NCBI RefSeq assembly: GCF_019091455.1
Contig: NZ_JAGXJN010000003.1
Coordinates: 1-64,000 of the forward strand
Source: Chitinophaga sp. GbtcB8
GTDB taxonomy: Bacteria > Bacteroidota > Bacteroidia > Chitinophagales > Chitinophagaceae
DNA: 64,000 nt
Reading direction: 5' to 3'
The translations under genes and the position numbers were made by a program. Shown in pieces: positions 9,387 to 18,295 of this stretch (position 1 is the stretch's first letter; every line of letters begins with the position of its first letter). The notes beneath the pieces are model-generated. The model did not search any database and was not told the DNA's origin. It saw nothing but the letters and a program-made list of their open reading frames with translations.

Positions 9387-9407
9387 AAAAGCCTGTTACA
9401 GGCTTTT
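9387..9407 (+). terminator. Perfect stem-loop upstream of the exbB promoter
   Basis: AAAAGCCTGT / ACAGGCTTTT form a 10-bp perfect stem around a single T. The T-run after it is short (TTTT then GTGG). It could end a transcript from upstream (a small RNA or antisense read from the protease promoter region); no gene for it is visible. Confidence 0.45.
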
Positions 9408-9446
9408 GTGGGGAGATTAAATTTTGTGAGATTTTTTGAGCAGCAC

Positions 9447-9477
9447 TTGTTTTTTTAAGGCAACCGTCTAATATTTG
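9447..9477 (+). promoter_or_regulatory. Promoter of the exbB-exbD-exbD-tonB operon
   Basis: TTG (9447-9449), a 19-bp spacer and TAATATTTG (9469-9477) fit the Bacteroidota -33 TTTG / -7 TAnnTTTG pattern with one extra base in the -7 spacer. The start codon lies about 97 bp downstream. Confidence 0.55.
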
Positions 9478-9574
9478 CGAAAGCCGTAATTGTAGTTGTT
9501 ACATTTAATAATTCAATCTAAACGGAAATACTAAAAAACCATAGTTTAATTTTTAACACTAAAATTCAATCAAC

Positions 9575-10435
9575 ATGGCTGAGACTAAAACAACTGTGAC
9601 TGCAGCTGCTGCCAAAACGACAACCACTTCTCATCAACCTAAGAAATCATCTAATGTGTTTGCGGCATTAGCCGTTCCTATTTGTTTAGTGATCGGTATA
9701 CTCTTCTACGCTTTTGTATTAGGTAGCCCGGCAAACTTTCAGGGTGGCGTTGTAGGCGGGCATCCAGTTGAAGAAGGCATTGGTAAATGGTTTGGCACAG
9801 TTTATATGGGAGGATATGTAGTTCCTGTATTGATTTCTGTATTATTGATTTGTTTAACTTTCGTGATCGAGCGTTTCCTTTACCTGTCTAAAGCAAAAGG
9901 TAAATTCAGCGGCGCTGAGCTGGTACGTAAAGTACAGTATCACCTGGCTAACAAGAACGTTGATGCTGCCCTGGCAGAATGCGACAAACAACAAGGTTCT
10001 GTTGGTAATGTGATCAAAGCTGGTCTGAAAAAATACAAAGAAATGATCACCAACACTGAGTTGGATACTGATCAGAAAATACTGACCATTAAAAATGAGA
10101 TCGAAGAAACTACTGCGCTGGAACTGCCGATGATGGAAAAGAACCTGGTGTTCCTGTCTACTATCGCTTCTATCGCAACCCTGTTAGGTCTGTTCGGTAC
10201 GGTATTAGGTATGATCCGCGCGTTCGCTTCAATGGCAACCGGTGGCGCTCCTGATTCCGCTCAGCTGGCAGGTGGTATCTCCGAAGCATTGATCAATACT
10301 GCACTGGGTATCGGTACTTCCGCTGTATCCATCATCATGTACAACTATTTTACTACCAACATTGATAGCATCACTTATGCAATCGATGAGTCTGGCTTTA
10401 CTTTAACTCAGAGCTTTGCTGCTAACCACAAATAA
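9575..10435 (+). CDS. exbB: ExbB/TolQ/MotA-family proton channel protein
   Basis: A 286-residue inner-membrane protein. A Thr/Ala-rich cytoplasmic start (1-25) precedes membrane helices near 28-50, 76-98, 186-212 and 228-252. The last two carry the family signature LLGLFGTVLGMI and the small-residue-rich SEALINTALGIGTSAVS, which form the proton-conducting core. The first helix plus periplasmic loop is the usual Bacteroidota extension. With the two ExbD proteins and TonB downstream it forms the motor that drives SusC-type transporters, several of which lie in this window. First gene of the operon. Confidence 0.95.
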   Translation: MAETKTTVTAAAAKTTTTSHQPKKSSNVFAALAVPICLVIGILFYAFVLGSPANFQGGVVGGHPVEEGIGKWFGTVYMGGYVVPVLISVLLICLTFVIERFLYLSKAKGKFSGAELVRKVQYHLANKNVDAALAECDKQQGSVGNVIKAGLKKYKEMITNTELDTDQKILTIKNEIEETTALELPMMEKNLVFLSTIASIATLLGLFGTVLGMIRAFASMATGGAPDSAQLAGGISEALINTALGIGTSAVSIIMYNYFTTNIDSITYAIDESGFTLTQSFAANHK

Positions 10436-10503
10436 TTTTTAATTATTTGTATGGAAAACCAGCAGGTTTGAATCTATTTAAAGTAAACTAAAAAGGAGTA
10501 AAG

Positions 10504-11169
10504 ATGCCAAAAGTTAAAATGGCCCGGAAGAGCACAACCATCGACATGACCGCAATGTGCGACGTTGCGTTCCTGTTGCTGACGTTCTTCATGCTAGCCA
10601 CTAAGTTTAAGCCCGAAGAGCCGGTGACTGTGGTTACTCCGTCCTCTATTAACACGAAACTGCTGCCTGATTCCGATGTGATCATGTTCACAGTGGACCC
10701 AAAAGGCAGGATCTTCTTCAGCATGGACGGTCAGCCCAAGCGGAAGAAATTAATTGAGGACCTGAACTCACAGTTCAAACTGGGATTGGATCAGAAGGCT
10801 ATGAACAACTTTATAGTAGGCGCCAGTGTTGGTACTGAAATAAAGAACCTGAAATCTTACCTGGATATGAAGATGGAGGACCGGAAAGCTTCCGGCCTGG
10901 AAACAGGGATCCCTTCTGATTCGGCCAATAATGAGCTGTCAACCTGGATAAACTACGCCAGAACTGCACAGGGTGGAAACCCCAGGCTGCAATACTGTAT
11001 TAAAGCAGATAATGGTACCCCTTATCCCAAGATAAAGGAGATCATGCAAACCTTTAAGGATCTGAAGATACAGAAGCTGAACCTGGTTACCAGCCTGGAA
11101 TCAGTACCTCCGGGCACTGCTGCTGCACTGGCAAATACAGGTGCTGCACCGGCTAAGAAATCAGAATAG
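10504..11169 (+). CDS. exbD: ExbD/TolR-family protein (first copy)
   Basis: A 221-residue protein with one membrane helix near the N-terminus (about 17-37). The essential proton-path aspartate is Asp20 in MTAMCDVAFLLLTFFML. The rest is a periplasmic domain, longer than the E. coli protein (141 residues) because of an insertion around 115-160. A rare good Shine-Dalgarno (AAGGAGT) precedes the ATG. It follows exbB by 68 bp and partners with it in the TonB motor. Confidence 0.95.
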   Translation: MPKVKMARKSTTIDMTAMCDVAFLLLTFFMLATKFKPEEPVTVVTPSSINTKLLPDSDVIMFTVDPKGRIFFSMDGQPKRKKLIEDLNSQFKLGLDQKAMNNFIVGASVGTEIKNLKSYLDMKMEDRKASGLETGIPSDSANNELSTWINYARTAQGGNPRLQYCIKADNGTPYPKIKEIMQTFKDLKIQKLNLVTSLESVPPGTAAALANTGAAPAKKSE

Positions 11170-11241
11170 TCATCATCAGTAAACGGCAGGTGTTTTCCGC
11201 GGAAAGCCCGCTGCTATCACAAACTAAAAAAAAGAGCTACT

Positions 11242-11835
11242 ATGGCAGAAATGGATACCAGCAGTAGTGGTGGTGGAAAGAAACACCAGGGAACGAAATC
11301 GAAAAAGCTTTCTACCCGTGTGGATATGACGCCGATGGTGGACTTAGGCTTTTTGCTGATCACCTTCTTCATGCTCACCACTACCATGTCCAAGCCCAAA
11401 ACCATGGACTTGATCATGCCCAAGGATACCAAAGATGAGAAGGAGCAGAATAAAGTGAAAGAGAGTACTGCCCTTACTATATTGCTTGGAAAGAACAACC
11501 GTGTATATTACTACGCCGGTCTTGCCCAGGACCCGAACGCATCTGCTAACCCGGACTTTTTCAAGGCTACCAGCTTTGCCAACAAAAATGGTATCCGGGA
11601 TGTGCTCATCAAGAAAAGAGATGAAGTAGCACAGCTGCGGAATGCAAAAGGTGAGCCTGAAGACGTGGTAGTGATCATTAAAGCCAATGACGACGCGACT
11701 TATAAGAACTTCGTGGATATATTGGATGAAATGGCCATTAACCGTATCCAGCGCTATGCTGCCGTTGATATCAGCGATCAGGATAAGCAATGGATCAAGC
11801 AAACCGAAACGGCTAATACAGGTGGCGCACAGTAA
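11242..11835 (+). CDS. exbD: ExbD/TolR-family protein (second copy)
   Basis: A 197-residue paralogue of the preceding protein. After a basic N-terminus (1-27) the membrane helix spans about 30-52 with the conserved Asp34 in VDMTPMVDLGFLLITFF. The periplasmic part diverges strongly from copy one. Two unlike ExbD subunits in one operon are common in Bacteroidota and suggest a hetero-dimeric ExbD in the ExbB ring. It lies 72 bp after the first copy and 47 bp before tonB. Confidence 0.94.
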   Translation: MAEMDTSSSGGGKKHQGTKSKKLSTRVDMTPMVDLGFLLITFFMLTTTMSKPKTMDLIMPKDTKDEKEQNKVKESTALTILLGKNNRVYYYAGLAQDPNASANPDFFKATSFANKNGIRDVLIKKRDEVAQLRNAKGEPEDVVVIIKANDDATYKNFVDILDEMAINRIQRYAAVDISDQDKQWIKQTETANTGGAQ

Positions 11836-11882
11836 TTTGTGGAAAAAGCAGATTTTTTGCATCCATCTATAAAAAACAGACA

Positions 11883-12719
11883 ATGGATTCAGCTAGAATA
11901 CTAAAGGCCGATTTTCTTGATATCCTGTTTGAAGGCAGGAATAAAGAATACGGTGCTTATGAACTAAGAAGAAAGTACGAGAAGCGCGTACGCAATGCCC
12001 TCCTGGGTACTGCCGCTGTAGCGCTCTTGTGTGTAGGTGGCTATGTTGTCAGCAATATCATAAAGGGTATCGAGGACAGAAATCCGAAGAAACCCGTTAT
12101 TGAGCAGATCAAAATGGAAGACATTAAGCTTCCGGATGATCCCAAAACGCCACCTCCGCCACCTCCTCCGCCTGCACCACCCCCGCCGGTGAAACCTTCA
12201 GTGCAGTTTACACCACCCGTTATTAAGAAAGATAATGAGGTGCCGCCGGAAGAAGAACCACCAAAAGTAGAAGAGATCAAGGATAAAGCGGTAAGTACTA
12301 AAACCATGGAAGGTGATCCCAACGGTATTGACCCGGGATTACTGGAAGACAGTAAAGGTACCGGTGTGGTAGAAGCACCGCCCCCGCCGCCGAAAGAAGA
12401 GATCTTTACCTTTGTGGAGCAACCTCCTACCTTCCCTGGTGGTGAGGAAGCCCTGGCCAAATACCTGAGCAAGAACATCCGATACCCGCGCGTAGCACAG
12501 GAGAACGGTATTTCCGGAACTGTATTTGTGCAGTTTGTGGTAGATTCTGAAGGCACGATCAAAGACGTAAAAACAGTTGGCGCCGCCAAAGGTGGTGGTC
12601 TGGAAGATGAAGCTGTACGCGTGGTGAAAACCATGCCCAAATGGAAACCTGGTAAGCAGAACGGCCGTCAGGTATCCGTACAGTTTAACCTGCCCATCCG
12701 CTTTACTTTGCAAGAGTAG
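11883..12719 (+). CDS. tonB: TonB-family energy transducer
   Basis: A 278-residue protein. A short cytoplasmic segment with YGAYELRRKYEKR precedes a membrane helix (about 37-57). A Pro-rich periplasm-spanning region follows (about 84-125, with runs of prolines), then an acidic EEEPPKVEEIKD stretch. The C-terminal TonB domain (about 185-278) has the IRYPRVAQENGISGTVFVQF strand motif and ends at LPIRFTLQE. It transmits the energy of the ExbB/ExbD motor to outer-membrane receptors. Last gene of the operon, followed by a strong terminator. Confidence 0.95.
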   Translation: MDSARILKADFLDILFEGRNKEYGAYELRRKYEKRVRNALLGTAAVALLCVGGYVVSNIIKGIEDRNPKKPVIEQIKMEDIKLPDDPKTPPPPPPPPAPPPPVKPSVQFTPPVIKKDNEVPPEEEPPKVEEIKDKAVSTKTMEGDPNGIDPGLLEDSKGTGVVEAPPPPPKEEIFTFVEQPPTFPGGEEALAKYLSKNIRYPRVAQENGISGTVFVQFVVDSEGTIKDVKTVGAAKGGGLEDEAVRVVKTMPKWKPGKQNGRQVSVQFNLPIRFTLQE

Positions 12720-12741
12720 TACTGTTAAAACGATATTACTG

Positions 12742-12779
12742 AATTCCCCACCGGCCAACCGGTGGGGAATTTTTTTTTA
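12742..12779 (+). terminator. Rho-independent terminator after tonB
   Basis: A 13-bp perfect stem AATTCCCCACCGG / CCGGTGGGGAATT with a CCAA loop is followed by nine Ts. It ends the exbB-tonB operon 22 bp before the mnmE start. Confidence 0.95.
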
Positions 12780-12800
12780 GCGTAATTTTGCGCTCTTATT

Positions 12801-14183
12801 ATGTCAAACAAACTCACAGGATACGATGATACGATAGTGGCGCTGGCCACCGCCCCGGGTGTAGGCGCTATTGCCGTGATCCGTTTAAGCGGCCCGCAGG
12901 CCATTACCATCTGCAACCAGCTATTCCCCTCCAAAGACCTGCTGCAGCAGGCCAGCCATACGCTGCATGTGGGCAGCATTGTATCAGATAGTAAGATCAT
13001 TGATGAAGTAGTGGTAAGCTTGTTCAAAGGCCCCCGTTCCTATACCGGAGAAAATGTAATAGAGCTATCCTGCCACGGCTCCCCCTACATACAACAGCAA
13101 TTAATAGATGCCTGTATACAGGCCGGCGCCCGCCTGGCTAAGCCTGGTGAGTTTACCATGCGCGCCTTCCTGAACGGTAAGCTGGACCTGGCCCAGGCAG
13201 AATCGGTAGCAGACCTGATAGCCAGCCATTCCGCCGCCAGCCACCAAACTGCCATGCAGCAAATGCGGGGTGGCTTTTCCCGGGAGCTGCAGGCCTTGCG
13301 GGAGCAGCTGATCCGCTTTTCCGCCCTTATAGAGCTGGAGCTGGATTTTAGCCAGGAGGATGTGGAATTTGCGGATCGTACCCAGCTCTATGCACTGATC
13401 AAAATTGCCCTGGAAGTGGTGCAGCATTTAACGGACTCTTTCCGTATGGGCAATGTGATAAAACATGGCGTGAATACAGCCATTGTTGGCAAACCTAATG
13501 CGGGCAAATCTACCTTGCTGAATACCCTGCTGAATGAGAACCGTGCCATTGTGAGCGATATTGCAGGCACCACCCGTGATACGATTGAAGAAGTGCTGAA
13601 TATACAGGGTATCTTATTCCGCTTGATAGATACCGCCGGTATCCGTGAAAGTGTGGATACCATTGAAAGCATTGGAGTACAAAAAACACTGGAGAAGATC
13701 AAAGAGGCAGGTGTGGTGATCTATTTGTTTGATGTAAGCGAGCTAACAGCGGCGGATATACGTAATCAGGTTTCACTTTTTGAGCAGGACGGCATTAATT
13801 ACCTGCTGGTAGGGAATAAGATGGATGTTTTAGGTGAAGACGAGGCGCTTGCTAAGTTTGCGGGGATCCCGGACATCCTGTTTATCTCCGCGAAGAACCA
13901 TGCACATATTGACCTGTTGAAGGACCGGCTGGTACAAAAAGTAATGAGCGGCGATATTAATATGGAGGCTACCATCGTAACAAATGCACGGCATTACGCA
14001 GCATTGCAGTCTGTGCTGCAGGCGCTGCACGATGTGCGGAGCGGGATGGATAGCGGTTTGCCGGGCGACCTGCTGGCGCTGGATATCAGGAGGTGTTTGC
14101 ATTTCCTGGGTGAGATAACGGGAGAGATCACGAATGAGGAGCAGCTGGATTGGATATTTAGTAAGTTTTGTATCGGGAAGTAA
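12801..14183 (+). CDS. mnmE: tRNA modification GTPase MnmE
   Basis: A 460-residue protein, the normal length. The N-terminal tetrahydrofolate-binding domain starts DDTIVALATAPGVGAIAVIRLSG and includes ENVIELSCHGSPYIQQ. A helical domain is interrupted by the G domain (about 222-375) with GKPNAGKSTLLN (P-loop, about 230-241), DIAGTTRDTIEE (switch I), DTAGIRE (switch II), GNKMD and SAKN. The C-terminal CIGK motif carries the cysteine seen in all MnmE proteins. With MnmG it makes the 5-carboxymethylaminomethyl group on wobble uridine of certain tRNAs. It is transcribed alone from behind the tonB terminator. Confidence 0.98.
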   Translation: MSNKLTGYDDTIVALATAPGVGAIAVIRLSGPQAITICNQLFPSKDLLQQASHTLHVGSIVSDSKIIDEVVVSLFKGPRSYTGENVIELSCHGSPYIQQQLIDACIQAGARLAKPGEFTMRAFLNGKLDLAQAESVADLIASHSAASHQTAMQQMRGGFSRELQALREQLIRFSALIELELDFSQEDVEFADRTQLYALIKIALEVVQHLTDSFRMGNVIKHGVNTAIVGKPNAGKSTLLNTLLNENRAIVSDIAGTTRDTIEEVLNIQGILFRLIDTAGIRESVDTIESIGVQKTLEKIKEAGVVIYLFDVSELTAADIRNQVSLFEQDGINYLLVGNKMDVLGEDEALAKFAGIPDILFISAKNHAHIDLLKDRLVQKVMSGDINMEATIVTNARHYAALQSVLQALHDVRSGMDSGLPGDLLALDIRRCLHFLGEITGEITNEEQLDWIFSKFCIGK

Positions 14184-14327
14184 CCGCACATAATTTAAAA
14201 GTGACAAATTTATACCAAGGCTCGAAAAGTACCCTAAAACCCGGTATTGTTTAATTGAATGATTTTGCAGATCTTCAAAACTTATATACGCTCCTTCTAA
14301 AATTTGCAAACCAAAATTACAATCAAT

Positions 14328-15110
14328 ATGCAACGCAGGAAATTCCTCCAGTCTTCGCTTGCGGCTACTGCGGGTATGGCAATACCCTTCAATTCTGCAA
14401 CAGCGGGTGATAAGCAGCCCATGCAAAAAGAAATATACGAATGGCGTGAATATGAAATGCGCTTTGGCTCCAACCCTGCGCAGCTGGAAGATTATTTTAA
14501 GACAGCGCTTATTCCTGCATTGAATAAATATGGTGTAAAAACAGTGGGTGTATTCAAGGAATGGAGACCATCGGAACCAGCTAAATTTTATTTATTCGTA
14601 CCTTATTCTTCTCTTGACAACTACCTTTCGGTAAATACGAAAGCAAAGGCGGATGCAGATTATATTAAAAATAGCTCAGCATATAACAGCATACCGGCTG
14701 ATAAACCTGTATATAACCGCTTTACCTCTTCTTTGATGATTGCTTTTGATGGCTGGCCTGCAATGGTTTTACCCTCAGGTGGATCCCGGATGTTTGAATT
14801 AAGAACGTATGAGGGTTATAGTGAAGATGCCGTAAGAAGAAAAATTAAAATGTTCCATGACGGGGAGTTCCCCATTTTTAAAAGGGCGGGATTAAATCCC
14901 GTATTCTGTGGTGAAGTGATTGCCGGCGACAAGCAACCCCGTCTCACTTATATGATCACATGCCCCAGCATGGAAGAACGCGACAAAGGATGGTCTGCTT
15001 TTGTAGCGGATCCTGAATGGAAAAAATTAGTAGCGGATCCTCAGTATGCAAATACTATTTCTACTATCAGGAATACCTTTTTGGTTCCAACCTCCTATTC
15101 CCAGGTGTAG
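14328..15110 (+). CDS. NIPSNAP-family protein with Tat signal
   Basis: A 260-residue exported protein. The N-terminus MQRRKFLQSSLAATAGMAIPF is a twin-arginine signal. Two NIPSNAP-like ferredoxin-fold halves follow: the first begins IYEWREYEMRFG (about 35), the second MFELRTYEGYSEDAVRRKIKMF (about 153). I chose ATG 14328 over an upstream TTG at 14304 because the twin arginines then sit at residues 3-4. The molecular function of NIPSNAP proteins in bacteria is not settled. It is convergent with the next gene and has its own promoter region of 144 bp after mnmE. Confidence 0.9.
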   Translation: MQRRKFLQSSLAATAGMAIPFNSATAGDKQPMQKEIYEWREYEMRFGSNPAQLEDYFKTALIPALNKYGVKTVGVFKEWRPSEPAKFYLFVPYSSLDNYLSVNTKAKADADYIKNSSAYNSIPADKPVYNRFTSSLMIAFDGWPAMVLPSGGSRMFELRTYEGYSEDAVRRKIKMFHDGEFPIFKRAGLNPVFCGEVIAGDKQPRLTYMITCPSMEERDKGWSAFVADPEWKKLVADPQYANTISTIRNTFLVPTSYSQV

Positions 15111-15125
15111 CCGGCCAGTTTGCCG

Positions 15126-15227
15126 CTACCGGTTGAAGGAGGGCATTTCCACCAATTGAATATCATGGTCTTTGGCATATTGAATGCCCAGGCCATGCAG
15201 CTTATTGTAGCGGTCAATCATATATGG
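15126..15227 (-). pseudogene. 33-codon in-frame open extension behind a stop codon (possible lost C-terminus or small ORF)
   Basis: Directly after the TAA of the gene at 15228-16397, the same reading frame stays open for 33 codons and ends at TAG 15126-15128. The translation contains YNKLHGLGIQYAKDHD and IQLVEMPSFN, a composition that looks like real protein. It may be the former C-terminus cut off by a nonsense mutation, or a separate peptide starting at ATG 15221. I recognise no family. Confidence 0.35.
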
Positions 15228-16397
15228 TTACCTCTCCGCAATCAAACGATCTACCCTACTATTAAACACAGCCTTGCTAATGCCTGCTACCTTCTCCAAC
15301 ATCCTGAAATAATTTTCATCTCCTTTCTCACGTTTGCCGCAGCACAAAAGCGCTTTCACGGCATCAAACCCTTTTTCTTTTTCCAGCTGCTGAACGATCA
15401 GGGCATTGATGACATAAGCAATATTCAACCGTTTGGTTCCTTCCACAAAATTTTGCTCACTGATGTACAGGGCAAGCCAGTCGGAATGTTCATTTTTGGC
15501 AGCATAGCCCCTGGATGCAGCCAGGATCTCTTTCCATTCAATGCCCCAGCTGCCTCCGTATAAATAAGCGCATCCTTCATCTACCGGCTTGTTAATGATC
15601 CCGGTGGAGTACATATTGTGCAAGCGGTCATGCCACAGATCATGCGGGTCAAACTCATTAAAACCCGTAGGGTTAGCCATTCCGCTAACTATTAATGTTT
15701 GGTTATTGTGGCAAGTATACAGGGAAAGATGGTTATACCCGTTGTAAATGGCCTTGTACTCAACCCCAATCAGCTTCAATGCTTCTTCAAAATCATCACA
15801 GCAATAGAACCGGATCTGCTGTTGGGGAGCCCCGATCTTTTTATCATAATACAGGATCATCTGCTGCAGCTTTTTGGCGTCCTCCAGGTTGATCTTCTCT
15901 TTGTACCTGAATACAACATTATCTATCCGGTGAGTTTTCCAAAGCATAACATTGGTGGATAATGGAGAAAGGAAAATAAACCGGTCTGCCTCCTGCCTGG
16001 CCAGCAGCCTGAAACTCCCCCTCAGTATCGCCGTATCTTCCCTGGTTCCCATGTACGATAGCTGCAGCAGGTAAGTATGTTCATCCCTTTGAATAACATT
16101 GGTTAGGTAGGGTTTAAAAAAGGTGCTGTTATTGTACCGGGCATTTTTTTCAATGCCCTTCATTTCATCTGTTAACAGGCTGGTTTCCAGGAGATCCGCT
16201 TTTGATACAAAACCGTTTGCCGCATTTGCGCTGTCTTTACTGCGCAGGAATCCATCCAGGCTACGCAGCAGCGCCTCCTTTATAGCAGTATCCTTGGGCA
16301 GGGAAATGTTGTTAAGTATTCTTACAGGATTTGATTGACCATAGGTAAGGGATGCCAGCAAGGTAAAAAGGGATAAGCAGTAAATTTTTGTATTCAT
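15228..16397 (-). CDS. Exported protein of unknown function, peptidase-MA-like features
   Basis: A 389-residue protein with a signal peptide (1-20, ending TYGQS). The middle contains RFYCCDDFEEALKLIGVEYKAIYNGY, and then HDLWHDRLHNM near residue 262 followed about 18 residues later by VDEGCAYLYGGSWG. A His-rich helix followed by a downstream Glu recalls gluzincin or peptidase-MA proteins, but the spacing is not canonical and I do not assert a protease. Codon use matches the neighbours. An in-frame open stretch behind the stop hints that the protein may once have been longer. Divergent from the DUF4349 gene. Confidence 0.75.
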   Translation of the reverse strand: MNTKIYCLSLFTLLASLTYGQSNPVRILNNISLPKDTAIKEALLRSLDGFLRSKDSANAANGFVSKADLLETSLLTDEMKGIEKNARYNNSTFFKPYLTNVIQRDEHTYLLQLSYMGTREDTAILRGSFRLLARQEADRFIFLSPLSTNVMLWKTHRIDNVVFRYKEKINLEDAKKLQQMILYYDKKIGAPQQQIRFYCCDDFEEALKLIGVEYKAIYNGYNHLSLYTCHNNQTLIVSGMANPTGFNEFDPHDLWHDRLHNMYSTGIINKPVDEGCAYLYGGSWGIEWKEILAASRGYAAKNEHSDWLALYISEQNFVEGTKRLNIAYVINALIVQQLEKEKGFDAVKALLCCGKREKGDENYFRMLEKVAGISKAVFNSRVDRLIAER

Positions 16398-16552
16398 AGA
16401 ATATAGGTTATTTAATCATTCTAATATATTCATCCGGGTTATACTCAGTGACCGGGTAATTAAAAGGTATAAATAATAGACGGATAAAAAGTATGCATTT
16501 TAATAGCTCTCTGCATCATATGAAGTAATAAATAAAACTGATCCAAAAACCC

Positions 16553-17434
16553 ATGAAACAAACATTCAGACAACGCTTTTGGAAATCCGCAAAATGGTTC
16601 GGCGGGTTATTTCTCCTGATGCTGATATTCCGGCTGATCTACGGTTACGTTGTTACAGACGCGGCGCAAGGAGGAGAATATACAGGTGATTTCTTCAGCA
16701 CTGTAGCGAATTTAAGAAAGAACTACGCCTCTGAAAAACAGCTGCTAAAACAGGATGTAGCGCCACAGGCTAATGCTGCATCTTCCCAGAAATACGAGAA
16801 AACAGCTACAGTCAGATCAAAGACATCACAATTTGAAAAGGACATAGATACGATCAAAAAAGTTACAACCAGTTTTGAAGGTGTGATCCAGTATGAGCAA
16901 AACACCGGTAATAAAGGAAACCGGCAAATTCAATTGCTGATCGGGATTAACCCTGAGAAGTTTGACAGCTTTTATGAGAAGATCCAGCATATAGGCCAGG
17001 TGAAATCAACAGAGATCACAAAGGTGGATAAAACAAATGAATACCGGCAGCTGAACGCAAAGAAAGCCTCTCTTGAAAAGAACCTGGCTTCGTTAAATGA
17101 GCTGAGATCCAGGGGCGGCGCCATTGGAGACTATATTAAATTACATGAGAAGATCCTGGAAATAGAAACCCAAATGCAGGAATTGGGTGTTGAGCTGGGT
17201 AATTTTGATACGGAGAATGAATTCTGTACCGTCCGGTTCTCACTCTATGAAGGCGCCCCGGAAAAGAAAGTAAGTTTTGCCAAACGGGTTAAAGTAGCCC
17301 TGGAGTGGACGATTAAATATTATGCAGTGTTAATGTGCTCATTACTGCTGCTTGTAATGGTTATATTTATCATGCTTCTGATCATTGATAAGCTGAAAGT
17401 GATAAAAATGGTAACAGCTAAGCTGGATGAATAA
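16553..17434 (+). CDS. DUF4349 membrane protein
   Basis: A 293-residue protein anchored at both ends: membrane helices near 15-33 and 255-282. The periplasmic middle has the DUF4349 pattern, QLLIGINPEKFDSFYEKIQHIGQVKSTEI, followed by a coiled coil (about 163-222, heavy in K, E, L). It ends with a short cytoplasmic tail. DUF4349 proteins are widespread and of unknown function; in some bacteria they are lipoproteins linked to envelope stress. The next gene starts 22 bp after the stop, so the two are likely co-transcribed. Confidence 0.88.
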   Translation: MKQTFRQRFWKSAKWFGGLFLLMLIFRLIYGYVVTDAAQGGEYTGDFFSTVANLRKNYASEKQLLKQDVAPQANAASSQKYEKTATVRSKTSQFEKDIDTIKKVTTSFEGVIQYEQNTGNKGNRQIQLLIGINPEKFDSFYEKIQHIGQVKSTEITKVDKTNEYRQLNAKKASLEKNLASLNELRSRGGAIGDYIKLHEKILEIETQMQELGVELGNFDTENEFCTVRFSLYEGAPEKKVSFAKRVKVALEWTIKYYAVLMCSLLLLVMVIFIMLLIIDKLKVIKMVTAKLDE

Positions 17435-17456
17435 GACACTTCCGTATCTTAGCACT

Positions 17457-18251
17457 ATGCTGGCAGTTAGCGAACTATATATTTATCCTGTTAAATCATT
17501 AGGGGGAATTGCATTGCCTGCGGCTTCTCTGACTGATCGTGGTTTTGAATACGACAGAAGGTGGATGCTGGTAGATGAGAACAACCGTTTCCTTTCGCAG
17601 CGTGAGGTACCGCTCATGGCTTGTTTACATGTAGAGCTACAGAACGATTACCTGGTGGTTAAAAATATACATAAGCCGGATTTTTTTTACCCGATCCCGC
17701 TTCACCCTTTAACCACTGAAACTACCATGGTTACTGTATGGGACGATCAGTGCCCTGCCCAATGGGTAAGTACAAAAGCCGATGCCTGGTTTAGTGAACA
17801 GCTGGATCTTTCATGCAGGCTGGTGTATATGCCGGATAGCAGCCACCGGCACGTAGATGAGCGTTATGCAAACAATAAAGAAATTACCGGTTTTTCTGAC
17901 GGATATCCTTTATTGATGATTGGTCAGGCCTCCCTTGATGACCTGAACAGCCGGTTAGCATCTCCTTTACCTATGAACCGTTTCAGACCCAATATAGTAT
18001 TTACCGGGGGGCTGCCGTTCCAGGAAGACGATATGCAACAATTTAGTATTGGCGATATCCGCTTTTGGGGTGTTAAGCTCTGCGCACGCTGCGTCATGAC
18101 TACCATCGATCAGCAAACCGCTGTAAAAGCAAAAGAACCTTTGAAAACACTCAGCACTTACCGTATGAAAGAAAATAAGATCCATTTTGGCCAGAACCTG
18201 TTGTATCAGGGCAGCGGGACCATTCGCGTTGGTGATGCCATTACAATATAA
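17457..18251 (+). CDS. MOSC-domain protein (molybdenum-cofactor sulfurase C-terminal type)
   Basis: A 264-residue protein. The N-terminal beta-barrel (MOSC_N) begins VSELYIYPVKSLGG and carries DRRWMLVDENNRFLSQRE; the MOSC domain follows, with RFRPNIVF and the conserved cysteine in CARCVMTTID near residue 217. Such proteins bind sulfur or molybdenum cofactor and some reduce N-hydroxylated compounds (mARC, YcbX). I chose ATG 17457; an ATG at 17427 would overlap the previous gene and adds ten residues lacking in the family. A terminator follows. Confidence 0.93.
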   Translation: MLAVSELYIYPVKSLGGIALPAASLTDRGFEYDRRWMLVDENNRFLSQREVPLMACLHVELQNDYLVVKNIHKPDFFYPIPLHPLTTETTMVTVWDDQCPAQWVSTKADAWFSEQLDLSCRLVYMPDSSHRHVDERYANNKEITGFSDGYPLLMIGQASLDDLNSRLASPLPMNRFRPNIVFTGGLPFQEDDMQQFSIGDIRFWGVKLCARCVMTTIDQQTAVKAKEPLKTLSTYRMKENKIHFGQNLLYQGSGTIRVGDAITI

Positions 18252-18260
18252 TATTAACAT

Positions 18261-18295
18261 AGCCGTCCCCCTTTGGGAACGGCTTTTTATTTTAT
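18261..18295. terminator. Terminator between convergent genes
   Basis: AGCCGT / ACGGCT plus an inner CCC/GGG pair form a stem, followed by TTTTTATTTTATTT on the plus strand. It ends the DUF4349-MOSC operon; the end of the convergent LamG-like gene overlaps it. Confidence 0.75.

Larger units (their letters stand above)
8876..9574. other. 699-bp divergent intergenic region (metalloprotease / exbB)
   Basis: No gene is visible. The region is AT-rich and holds the promoters of both neighbours. A perfect stem-loop (9387-9407) and a good promoter for the exbB operon (9447-9477) lie at its right end. The roughly 400 bp between 8950 and 9380 are unusually long for this genome and could hold a small RNA ending at the hairpin, but I recognise no known RNA. 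Confidence 0.5.

Noticed and set aside
15120-15563. 147-codon plus-strand frame after the NIPSNAP gene
   Set aside because: Overlaps the antisense of the exported 389-residue protein; no family motif and atypical residues.
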